Made by a program: the position numbers and the translations under genes. This document shows, piece after piece, positions 21,638 to 32,430 of a DNA stretch of 64,000 nucleotides (within the stretch, counting starts at the first letter, position 1; each line of letters starts with the position of its first letter). The stretch is from contig WOAB01000142.1 in the NCBI GenBank assembly GCA_027886185.1, positions 1,364,001-1,428,000 of the forward strand. The letters are read 5' to 3'. Origin of the DNA: Rheum nobile. Lineage: Eukaryota; Streptophyta; Magnoliopsida; Caryophyllales; Polygonaceae. The notes under the pieces were generated by a model that was given only the letters and a program-made list of their open reading frames with translations, had not been told where the DNA came from and searched no databases.

Positions 21638-22851
21638 TGTAATACCCCTCATTTTTAGTAAGGGTATTTGGGTAATTTACTCAACCCTCGTCCTGTGATC
21701 GTATCGTTTTTGGAGAAGTTCAGATTTCTGTATCGAGATTGATCTCTGTAAACTCCCCTGAGTGATATAAAATACATTCGACGTATTTTTCGGGGTTTAG
21801 AATATTTGTTTGGGTACAAATATATTTAATCCGGGGTTTAAAACCCACGCCAAACCTTTCCCCGGGCAAACAGACGTGGAAAAGGCATTTCCGCGACCGC
21901 GGAAATGTGGGTTTCAGAAGGGCTGGGCACAGGAATTTTCCGCGACCACGGAAAACTCCAACACGCCAACGTCGCGTCGTCTGACTCCTCGCCGTTCACA
22001 CCACCGTCGATCTTCTGGCTGGCCGTTGATCTGGGATGGGAGAGCTCCTTCCTTTGGCTATAAAAGGGGGTCGGATTGAGGGTTGAAAGGCACACCGAAA
22101 TCACTCTCTCCCTCTCAGAATCTCTCTCGTTTTCTTGTTCGTCGGAGGTCGAAGCTCTCGCCGGAAATCTTCAAGCTGTCGCCGGAGCTCTTGTTGGAGG
22201 TGGTGGTGCTCTCAAGGTGGTGCATTGGAGGTGCAAGGTGCCCAGGAGTCGAGCCCCATCCGAATCGAGCCCCGTCACGTCGCCCTAGGTTAGATTTCTC
22301 CCTTTCGAGCCGTCGGAGTTCATGTCCGCGACCGCGGACATGAACTGTCGCGACCGCGGCAATGACAAGGTCAGCCGCGTCCGTGGCCGCTGTCATGACA
22401 CCCGCGGTGGCCTTGTCCTCGACAGCCGCGACCGCGAAATCCATGCCGCGACCGCGGATTGCCTGGGCAATCGCGATCGTGGCTTTGGGCTTGTCGGTCT
22501 CGGTCGGGGCCTTCGTTCCTTCAATTTGGTTCGTTCCTTCTTCGATTCGTATCATTTTAAATGTCGAATCTAACCTAGGGTTTCGTTACGGGTCGTTCCG
22601 TAGGAATCTGTAATCCGAGTTCTGTTTCCGTTCCGGACCCAGAAACCCGTCTTCGTCAATCGTTCGTCTAATCTAAGGCAAGTGGCGGTTCGCTCTTGCT
22701 TATCATTCCATATTTCTATTAATTATCAATTGTTTTAATTGTTAATTAAATGGGATGAATATTGTTTTCGTTGGAAACAGTTTTGATAAACGTATTTGAT
22801 ACGATTAAAAGAGATATTATAATAGGTTGTATATACTGCTAGAAACAACGC

Positions 22852-22882
<31 letters not shown>

Positions 22883-23850
22883 ATGTTGCCATGCTGGCAT
22901 TGATGTGGATTATTATGTGGTTTTAACTGTTTAGTTAGAACGAGTATTCGTAGGAACGCTATGTACCTTGCGAGGTCTAGTTGTTTCTTTATAACTGGTG
23001 CTAGGAGGATTATTTCCCTAGTACTCTCTTTGGTCATGACCTTGCCCTTACTCAGGGTAGGTGCACACAGCTGGTGTCGATTCTCGGGATTTATTCCCTT
23101 CAATATCTCTCGCGATGAGATGATATATAAAAGCTTATAACGTGAATGTATGCTTTGTCACTAAAATAAGATAAGTGCCGCTATACCCACAATTAATGAA
23201 CCTTGTCATACTTTCCGATAAGACTCAATCTCTTGGAGTCTTCTCTTCATATGTTTCCGTTAGACTCAATCTTTAGGAGTCTTCTCTTGATCATTCTACT
23301 TTGAATCATTTTGTAGAGGTATTGAGGTTTACTATCATCATCGGCTTTCATTCGAGAAACGATGGGTCTAACCTAATACGCCTACCTTAGAACCTTTCTG
23401 TTTTACCCTTACATAGTCTTTCATTAGACTAACCAACCGGGTTTTATTCCTTGCATGGTTGGCTGGTGTCATCCGTCTCATACGGCACATCAGGTAAACT
23501 CCCGTTACGTGAAGGCTAGAAACGACGATGAAGGCAGATGAAGTTTTTAAGAGTTTTATCAAGGTTGAGATCCTAGGCGGGTGATCACTCCGATCAAGAC
23601 ATTTTTGTCATTTATTTAAAAGACTTCCGCTGTATTGAAACATATTATGTATTTTGGTTGTATTCGGAATTGTGGATGTAATTCAGAGACTTTGATTTAA
23701 TCAAATGTTATGATATTTCGTATTAAATGTTGTTTTATGATTTGTATAAATTGGTTAAGCCTTGGGTGGCTTCGGATGTGGAATCTGAGGTCACTGGCGG
23801 TAATACTTTCAAGGTTATATATTTGAGGGTATATATTTGGGGGTATTACA
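21638..23850 (+). repeat. Element C 5' LTR (2213 bp)
   Basis: Begins TGTAATACCCCTC, ends GGGGTATTACA. U3 runs to the TATA box at 22059. Several GC-rich palindromes with core CGCGACCGCGG lie at 21887, 21937, 22321, 22347 and 22445. It has a TA dinucleotide run at about 22855-22881. Relative to the 3' LTR it lacks about 156 bp (around 23197) bounded by a short ctt repeat, and has a 15-bp duplication just before its 3' end. Confidence 0.9.
22059..22066 (+). promoter_or_regulatory. LTR TATA box of element C
   Basis: TATAAAAG lies in a GC-rich U3 context; transcription would start about 30 bp downstream. Equivalent boxes are at 40736 (C 3' LTR, TATAAAAT), 44770 and 50121 (both LTRs of E). Confidence 0.75.
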
Positions 23851-23854
23851 TATC

Positions 23855-23869
23855 TGGTATCAGAACCGA
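23855..23869 (+). other. Element C primer-binding site
   Basis: TGGTATCAGAACCGA, an initiator-Met type site with one base changed relative to element E (TGGTATCAGAGCCGA at 46740). Confidence 0.8.
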
Positions 23870-24165
23870 TTTTTTTTAAAACGGGTTTAAAATGTGTTAC
23901 TGGAAACAAAATATATTTTTTTACGGGCAGAGATTTCAAAAATGTTTTACTAGGAACAAAACTTTTATAAAGCGTTTACTCGTTTTGAACTAAGTTTTTT
24001 TTTTCATTCGATTTTTTTTTGAATTTCCGAATAAAATCATACTCTACTAAAAACGTGTCGCTTGACAAGCTCTGCCGTTCTAGTCGTGCCTTCTTTCCAG
24101 TCTGATATAGTAAGTTCGCTTCTATATTTAGAAAGACTAATCCTTTTCTCGTCGTCCCGCAGACT

Positions 24166-25346
24166 ATGGGCGCATTCATCTCTCACCAGAGGAACCCGAA
24201 AGAAGCCGAGGTGGCCCTGCCATCTCCAGTTAGGCTTGAGTTCCCGGTTCCCCCACCGTGCTTTGAGGTCGGGGAGCCTAGTAGTCCACCCGAGGAGGTG
24301 AAGACCGTACTCGAGGAGTCGGTGGTATTGGTGTCTGTTAGGGCCGAGGTTCCCGAGGAGGAGCCTGAAGCGAACCCAAGGGAAGACACAGAGGAAGAGG
24401 AGGAGCCGGCGCAGTACCTTGGAGGGTACTACGACGACGACTTCGAAATTGAGGAGGATCCTGGAGAAGACTCGGAAGCAGATCCGAAGGAGGATCCAGA
24501 AGAGGATCCGGAGGAGGAGGACCCTGAGGAGGACCTCGAGGGGCAGGACTCCGAGTCCGATGGTTTAGACCATTTGCTGGTGACCTGCGAGGATCCGGAG
24601 ATGGAATTCATCTTCCCGAGTCCGACGTCGCCACTTGAGCGGGAATATTCGCCATTGTCCCCTGCCACTTGGGAGGCACTTAGTGATGAAAGTACCGTCA
24701 GGAGGAGGAGTGGGCCGCGAGATGCATCTGAGGGCTCACAATTCATTCCTACTCCGAGGAGGCCAGTGATGAGTCCTGACTCGTGACCGGTTTTTCGCCA
24801 GAGTCAGATGGCTTCCTCTGAAGAGCGTCGCCTGGTGGACGAAGCGGTTGAGAATGCTCGTAGGAGGGCAAGACCGTGGGAATCAATGGGTACACCGAGG
24901 GTGGTCCCAACCCAGCGGGCCAGGCCAGGCCAAGGCCCCAAATGCTGGAGGAACGACTGGAGGAGTGGTCGAACGCCCTAGACAACATGGAGGAGAGGAC
25001 ATACGAGGCTGAGGTCGGTCTCTCCCGAATGATTGTGGACGTCCGCGAACTCCAGGAGTATATCCGCCAAGCAAGATTTCTACTTGATCCTTTGTACGAG
25101 GTGAACAGGGCAGACTTCCAATCAGGATTTCTGGAGGAGTTTTGGCAATCATCGGGATTTGATGGGGCTGGACCAAGTGTTCCCGTGCCTAGGGAAAGGC
25201 CAAGGGTACCAAGGCCGAGGGATGAGCCATGTGCTCCAGGGCCGAGTAGGTCAAGAAGTCTGTCGCCAGACTCCGATGGTGAACCCCGTGCGAAGAAGCA
25301 GTGCATGAGAGTTCCCAATTATTTGAAGTATTTCAAGGCGCCATGA
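24166..25346 (+). pseudogene. Element C upstream acidic ORF of unknown function (before gag)
   Basis: I do not recognise this protein. It starts MGAFISHQ, which fits the N-myristoylation consensus (Met-Gly, Ser at position 6). It continues with a proline/valine-rich part, then a highly acidic stretch (EEDPGEDSEADPKEDPEEDP). A stop at 24784-24786 and a frameshift divide it from 24876-25346, which holds a helical, coiled-coil-like segment (MLEERLEEWSNALDNMEERT) and a basic Ser/Arg-rich end (SRSRSLSPDSDGEPRAKKQ). The total is about 390 codons. A homologous frame stands at the same place in element E (46951-47605), so it is a real family feature. It ends about 230 bp before gag. Confidence 0.7.
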
Positions 25347-25577
25347 TTAAGGCCAGTGCCGAGTTTGGCAGTTTCTTTCCTAGTATTTCAGTATTCGTTT
25401 TGATAAGCATGGTAGTCTCCGAGCAATTTTGTCTTGCCGCTCGGGAGATTCCTTTTGTAACCCTTTCAAACTCAGTTTGAATTCATCAATGAAAGTTTAC
25501 CAAGTTTGGTCTATTCTAAGTTGACTTTATACGTTGTACATATTGAAATGTTATTAATGTTATAAAGCACTTGGAAT

Positions 25578-28500
25578 TTGATCGATAAACAGATGGTAAA
25601 CACAAGGAATACCATTCGTGTTGGTGCTGGGCCAAGCAACGACCCCAGATCAAATGTAAGGAATGCCGCGAACCCATTGGATGAGAACGAGTCTGTTTCT
25701 CACAACAATCCGGTAGACAATGACCAAGTTCCGGTCAACGCCCCAACGATTTTCGACGCTACGGCAATTGAGGCTATCCGGGGGATTGTGATGCAAGCAG
25801 TCACCGATATTATGCGACCAATCGCGCCTCAAGCACAAGGTGTGCCAATTCCTCCTGTGGTTCCGAGATTCGAGGAGCCAGCTATCCATGTACCTCATGA
25901 GGAAGCTGTCAGGAACAGAGACAATTATGGAAGAGCACTGAAGGCCATAAGCTCTATGAGGCCTGACAGTTATGATGGAAAGGGAGAGCCAGTCAGAGTA
26001 GCATATTGGTTCTCGCACATGGAACGACTGTTCCGAAACATCGAGTGTACAAAGGCTGAGAAGGTGCACATTGCTTCCCTTCAACTGAAGGAGGTGGCTA
26101 GCGAGTGGTGGGAAAGCACCGGTCTAGCTAATCACCCTAGATTGAACTGGGGAATGTTCAAGGCGAAAATGACTGATCGATTCTTTTCCCGAGCTATGAG
26201 GGAAGAGAAGCATAAGGAGTTTCTCTATCCAAGGACAGATGGATTGAAAGTGACTGAGCTTGCGGCCAAGTTCAATCACCTGTTACAGTACGTTGGGCCG
26301 GAAGTGTCCAATGATGAGCAGAAGATCTGGCATTTCCATGAGTGGATGAACCCACATATTAAGCCACTGATGGTGTGTCACGGATGCTCTACTATAGAGC
26401 AGTATATGGACGCTGCCTACAAATTGGAGGTGACTCTGGAAGAGTCTGCTAAGAAGCGCAATCGCCAGAGACCGGCATAGAGCCAGCCTCAAGCAACTGG
26501 ATTCAAGCGACCCGCGCCACCGTCTAACTTTGCCAAATCTGGCCGGGCAAGAACAAAGATGACTCGTGGAGGATCTACGCAAAGTTCGGGTCAGGGCAAG
26601 AATCCGATCCAGTGCTATAACTGTGGTACACCTGGGCACAAGAGCAATGAGTGTCTGAAGGAAAGGAAGACGTGCTTTAGCTGCGGGAAGGTGGGGCACT
26701 TGCAGTCATTTTGTCCGCAGAGGAGGAAAAAAGGAGCTGAGTCACAACAAGGGTCCGTTAATCATAACAACCGACCCAGATTCAGACCAGTGGAGGCTCC
26801 TAGTCCTTCAACGCAGACAACTGCGCAGAACAAGGGGAAAGCCCCAACTGCTTCAGGAGGTCAAGGTCAACGACTCTACGAGATGCGTGAGGCTGATGGA
26901 CCAAATGCTCCTACTGCTCAAGGTACTCTATACCTTCATTCTACCTCTGTGTGTATATTGTTTGATTCGGGTGCTACCCATTCTTTCATTTCGAAAAGTT
27001 GCGTAAGTAAGCTAGGCTTAGTATGCAACGAGGCTTGTGAGCCTTTCATAGTCAATCTTCCCAATGGTGAACATTTGGTTGGAACTAAGCGTCTGTCAGA
27101 ATTTCCGATTATCATTCAGGGTAAGAAGTTCAAAGCAGATTTGATCTGTATAGCCATGGCTCCATATGACATTATTCTCGGTATGGATTGGCTGATGCGT
27201 CACGGGGCGGTGATCGATTTTAGCTCAAGGAATGTGACGGTGTCATCTGGGGGCCAGTTCGTATGCAAATTCAAGGGTCGTAATGACGCTGATAACGGCA
27301 AGCTCATCAATGCGATGGCTGCGTTTAAGCTACTTCGACAAGGATGTGTCGGGTACCTGTGCTACCTGGACGAGCCCAAGAAAGATGACCCTTCAATTCT
27401 AGATATTCCGGTCATTTGTGAGTTCCCGGATGTCTTTCTGGAGTAGATTCCTGATTTACCCCCGAGTCGTGACGTGGAGTTTACAATCGATCTCGAGCCT
27501 GGTACCGCGCCAATCTCGAAGGCACCGTATCGGATGGCTCCAGTGGAGATGCAAGAGTTGAAGAAGCAACTCGAGGACCTTCTTGAGAACGGATATATAA
27601 GGCCGAGTGCATCGCCTTGGGGCGCTCCGGTTTTGTTCGTCAAGAAGAAGGATGGATCGTTCCGACTTTGTATCGACTATCGAGAGTTGAATAAGGTCAC
27701 GATCAAGAATAAGTATCCGTTGCCAAGGATTGATGATCTGTTGGATCAATTGCAAGGAGCAAAAGTCTTTTCCAAGATCGATCTGAGATCTGGTTACCAT
27801 CAGCTCAGGATTCGTGAGGAAGATATTCCGAGGACTGCTTTCCGGACGAGGTATGGCCACTACGAGTTCATAGTCATGTCATTTGGACTTACTAATGCTC
27901 CAGCAGTCTTCATGGATCTGATGCATCGATGTTTCCACCAATATCTGGATAAGTTCGTGGTGGTCTTCATCGACGATATTTTGATCTATTCCCCGAGCAA
28001 AAAGGCTCACGAGGAACATCTTCGAATCACCTTGTCAGTCCTTAGACAGAATAGACTGTATGCAAAGTTGTCTAAGTGTGAATTATGGATCAAAGAAGTG
28101 GCTTTCTTAGGCCATGTGATCAATGAGAATGGATTCATGGTTGATCCCTAGAAGATTGAAGCGGTAGCCGACTGGAAGCGGCCTCAGAATGTGAAGGAGG
28201 TGCGCAGCTTCTTAGGAGTTGCTGGATATTATAGACGGTTCGTAGAGGGATTTTCCAAAATTGCTCTACCTATGACCGGTTTGCTCCGCAAGGTCCACAA
28301 GAAGTTTGTCTGGGATGACAAGTGCGAGGCTAGTTTTCAGAAACTGAAGAAGTGTCTGACCTCTGCACCAGTATTAGCGCTACCGGAAGGGAATGATGGT
28401 TATATGGTCTATAGTGATGCTTTAAAGAATGGGTTAGGGTGCGTACTGATGCAGAAAGGAAAAGTTATTGCGTATGCATCTCGACAATTGAAAACCTATG

Positions 28501-30140
28501 AAGCAAACTATCCAACGCATGATCTGGAGTTAGCAGATGTAGTGTTTGCGTTGAAGATTTAGAGACACTATCTCTATGGTGTGAGGTGCCAAGTATTCAC
28601 CGATCATAAGAGTCTCAAGTACGTGTTCACTCAAAAGGAGTTGAATATGAGACAACGTCGCTGGTTAGAGCTACTAAAAGACTACGACATCGAGTTGCTG
28701 TATCATCCGGGCAAGGCTAATGTAGTAGCCGATGCATTGAGCCGGAAGACGCCGCACAATACAGTAGTGGCTCTACTCAATAATCAGACCAAGCTGAACC
28801 AAGGGTTGTGCGAGATTGAAGTCTTGTACAATCAACGTCGAGGATACCTGAGTATGCTTGAGATTCAGGCTACACTACTTGATCAAATCAGGGAAAAGCA
28901 GGTTGACGACGTGGTCTTGTTAAAGCTAAGCAGTGAAGTGATGAACGGGAAAGCTCTCGGATTCGTGATTCAGGAGGATGGATCACTCTGGTTTCGGGAC
29001 CAGATTTGTGTGCCTGACGTTGATGGTCTTCGCCAGTTGGTGATGAAGGAGGCTCATTCGTCAGCTTATTCTGTACATCCAGGCTCTAGCAAGATGTACA
29101 AGGACTTCAGAAATAAGTTCTGGTGGCCCAACATGAAGTGGGATGTAGCGGAGTTTGTGGCGAAATGCTTGACTTGTCAGAAAGTCAAGATAGAACACCG
29201 TAGACCAGGTGGTGAATTGCTACCTCTTCCAGTGCCAGAATGGAAATGGGAGGATATCGCTATGGATTTCGTCACAAGGTTGCCTAAGACTTAGACTCAA
29301 AAGGATGCTATATGGGTAATCATTGACAAGCTCACGAAGAGTGCTCACTTCGTGGCTATCAAGTCAACATGGGGAACCCAGAAGCTATCGGAAGTGTTCC
29401 TACACGAAATTGTCCGTTTGCATGGTACTCCAAAGACCATTGTATCGGATCGTGATGGCCGATTCATGTCGAGATTCTGGAAGGAACTCCACAAGGCCAT
29501 GAGAACCGAGTTGAGGTTCAGTATTGCGTTTCATCCTCAGACGGATGGACAGTCTGAGAGGACCATCCAGACCTTGGAAGATATGCTGAGAGCTTGCGTA
29601 CTTGACCGTCCGACTAGCTGGGAGAACAACTTAAGTCTAATTGAGTTCACGTACAACAATAGCTGGCATGCTACCATTAAGATGGCTCCATTCGAAGCTT
29701 TGTACGGTCGAAAGTGCAGATCTCCAATTTGTTGGGATGAGAATGCCGACAAGATTCTGCTCGGACCGGAGCTAGTCGAAAGGACTGCCTCGGACATTGC
29801 GTTGATTAGACAGAGGATGTTGACAGCTCAAAGTCGACAGAAGTCTTACGCAGATTTGAAGCACAGGAATGTCGAGTTCGAGGTTGGTGACAAGGTGTTT
29901 GTCAGGGTGTCGCCATCCAAGGGTGTGTTCAGGTTCGGCAAGCGTGGGAAGCTTAACCCTCGCTACGTGGGACCGTTTGAGATCCTTGACAGGGTGGGGT
30001 CTCTAGCGTATCATTTGGCATTGCCGTCATCGGCACATCCGGTGCATAACGTGTTCCACGTATCCTTGTTGAGAAAGTACGTGCCAGATGAGTCTCATGT
30101 GCTGAGTTATGAAGACATCGAGATTCAGGCAAATGGTATC
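25578..30140 (+). pseudogene. Element C gag-pol polyprotein (first part, up to the element D insertion)
   Basis: A single frame encodes gag, protease, reverse transcriptase, RNase H and integrase. Gag has MVNTRNTIRVG near its start, the capsid core (YWFSHMERLFRNIECTKAEK) and two CCHC knuckles (CYNCGTPGHKSNEC, CFSCGKVGHLQSFC, about 26614-26712). Protease shows LFDSGATHSFI (about 26957). RT keeps its catalytic FIDDIL (about 27968). RNase H and the integrase zinc finger (HSSAYSVHPG, CLTCQK) follow. The integrase core has DFV, SDRDGRF and GQSERTIQTLE. There is no frameshift, but there are five TAG codons (26478, 27444, 28149, 28560, 29292). It is cut in the chromodomain region at 30140 by element D, and the remaining 57 codons are at 40035-40208 in the same frame. 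Confidence 0.9.
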
Positions 30141-30814
30141 TGTTTGGGCCTGGCATCCCCGGAGAAGACGAGTCGGGAGAATCGAGCCCAAGCCCACTGC
30201 AGATCGGAAGAACAAAGGAAAAGCCCAGAGGAGGCAACGAGACTTCACTGGTCGAATGCCCTCCGACAGGATCGCGAGAATCTCGCCATGCATTAAATGA
30301 CCAGATCACGCAACGGCCACGACATTTAAGCCACCGTAATTACAGAGATTTAATGGCATAATCTTCACCATTACTCCCAGCATTGAAGATAAAATATATG
30401 GCAAAAAATATAACGGTAACAATGAAAAAGGACTTACCATTTTTGGACGACGAGGAAGATAAGGCGAGAAGACACACAATTACGCTGAGGACACAAGCAT
30501 TCTGGCTCACAAACGGATCAGAACAACACGTACGCTCCCCGCCTAGCTCTCTAGCAATCATCTGCGCTTACTCTCCACCGGTCGCCACCTAAAAGTCATC
30601 GGTCGAGTCCTACACGACCACTCGGTCTAAACTACGATAAGTTGTATCTCGATTCGATCTGATCAATACATTATCTAATAAAATCATCTCGCTATTCTAC
30701 ATTTACTCTCTGCTTGTCAATTATCTGCTTGGTTTAGGTTGTTTTCTATCACCCGATCGACTAGTTACCCCGTCTAAGGCGATTTAGGTCGTCCGATCTT
30801 TTCGCCCCAAAACA
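30141..30814 (+). repeat. Element D 5' LTR (674 bp)
   Basis: It begins TGTTTGGGCC (one extra T against the 3' copy) and ends CGCCCCAAAACA. It interrupts the chromodomain coding region of element C. Confidence 0.95.
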
Positions 30815-30816
30815 AT

Positions 30817-30834
30817 TTGGCGCCCACCGTGGGG
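30817..30834 (+). other. Element D primer-binding site
   Basis: TTGGCGCCCACCGTGGGG starts two bases after the LTR. It is shared with the left-edge element (55-72, minus strand) and is unlike the iMet type used by A, B, C and E. Confidence 0.8.
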
Positions 30835-30869
30835 CCACTTGCCGATCACCCTTCCGAAACTTTCCAACC

Positions 30870-32430
30870 ATGACTATTGACCCACCTACCGACAATCAAG
30901 AATCACGTCTCGAAGACGGAACCCAAGATGCAGCAATCACAATCGAAAATCCTACTCCAACCCAGTTCTAAGAACTTTCCCAAAAAATGGCCACCCTTCA
31001 AGAGGAACTAGCCCAGCAACGCCAAAAGACCAAAGCCCTAGCCGCTTTGTCAACCCAATCCGAAGCCGAGATCGCGCAACTAACTCGTGAAAATGGGTCT
31101 CTTAAGTCGTAGGTACAGTCAGTGGCTTCAGGATCTAGGAACGTGCCCGTCCACGGCGGCACCCGAACACGCCTCGACATGGACAACATCGAGCCGACGC
31201 CTCCGAGCATACGACGTCCTGGACACACTGAGGGTACGTCTCGAACTCCTTTCGCTAGTCCATTTTCGACTAACCATGTCACCTTTTCCACACCGATCGG
31301 GTCTGTTGGGACCCGAATCGATGAACCACAGGTTACCAATCTGCCAGATGTCCTGGCTCTTTTCCAACAGACGCTCGACAGACACATGAAGACGATCGAC
31401 GATCGCTTCAACAGGCTCCCAAGAGTCCATCTCCCCAACATGGCGACGTTCGACGGCACCACCGATCCAGATGACCATATCTCTCTCTATAAACAAAAAA
31501 CTAATGGCTGTATCTGTTTCAAGGGAGAGCCCCGAGGCAGTCATGTGCAAAAGCTTTGGCACAACCCTCGCGGGTCCCGCACTAACATGGTTTATGCGTT
31601 TGCCTCAAGGAATGATTACATCCTTTGCAGATCTGGTCAACTCTTTCAAGAGTCAATTCGCCAGCAGTCGGAGGCTCGAAAGACAATCAAGTGACCTCTA
31701 CCGAGTCACACAAAGGTATAACGAACCCCTTTGGAATTATCTTAACATGTACAATAAGGAGAAAGTGGCAATTCCCCACTATGACGTCACAACCTCCATC
31801 GCAGCCTTCCGACAAGGCTTGGTCAAAGACAACAATCTCTACGACGAGATTACCAAGTACCCATGCAAAAGTTTTGAAGATGTCCAGGCCAAAACCATGG
31901 CCGAGGTAAGATTGGAAGAGGACCGTGAGTCGCGTAAAGCCTCACGCGGACCCGATCCATCCGACCGTAAACATCCCTCCGACAACCGTCGAGACAGACG
32001 ATCTCATCCCTATTCTCGTAATCGAAACGAACCAAATCAGGTAAACTCTTTCCAAGATAGGTCATAGGAATGGAGAGCCGGTCCGGCGTTGCCTCCTAGG
32101 GTCCAGTCTTATAATTTCAATGTTTCTGTGTCAGAGCTCGTCAAGAGTTTCGACAAATATGGAAAAGAGGTAAGATGGCCCCGAAAGAGCGACCGACCGG
32201 ATGTCAAGAAGGACATGAGTCGATGGTGCGAATTCCACGGCGACCATGGTCATTCGACCGACGAGTGCATCGCCCTACGGAAGGAAGTCGCTAGGCTGCT
32301 CTCACAGGGGCTCCTACGCGACGTAATCTCGGAGCGGACAAAGGCTACCATGGAACGTCGAGATCAGGTAAAACAGAACAAACCCCCATCTCCCGTCCAT
32401 ACAAAAGTTGCCAATACCATTTCAGGTGGA
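30870..32430 (+). pseudogene. Element D gag
   Basis: It starts at the ATG 30870 (MTIDPPTDNQESR), which lies in the usual place after the PBS. Stops interrupt it at 30969, 31110 and 32065. A one-base frameshift lies in an A-rich run at about 31491-31500. The Tat gag core is clear: FDGTTDPDDHI, then MCKSFGTTLAGPALTWFMRL and DLVNSFKSQFASSRR. A variant zinc knuckle (CEFHGDHGHSTDEC, about 32226) follows, as in other Tat elements. Confidence 0.85.

Noticed and set aside
22115..22555. 146-codon minus-strand frame in the element C LTR (also at 40735-41232)
   Set aside because: It lies in the GC-rich palindromic LTR region where several frames are open at once; composition explains it.
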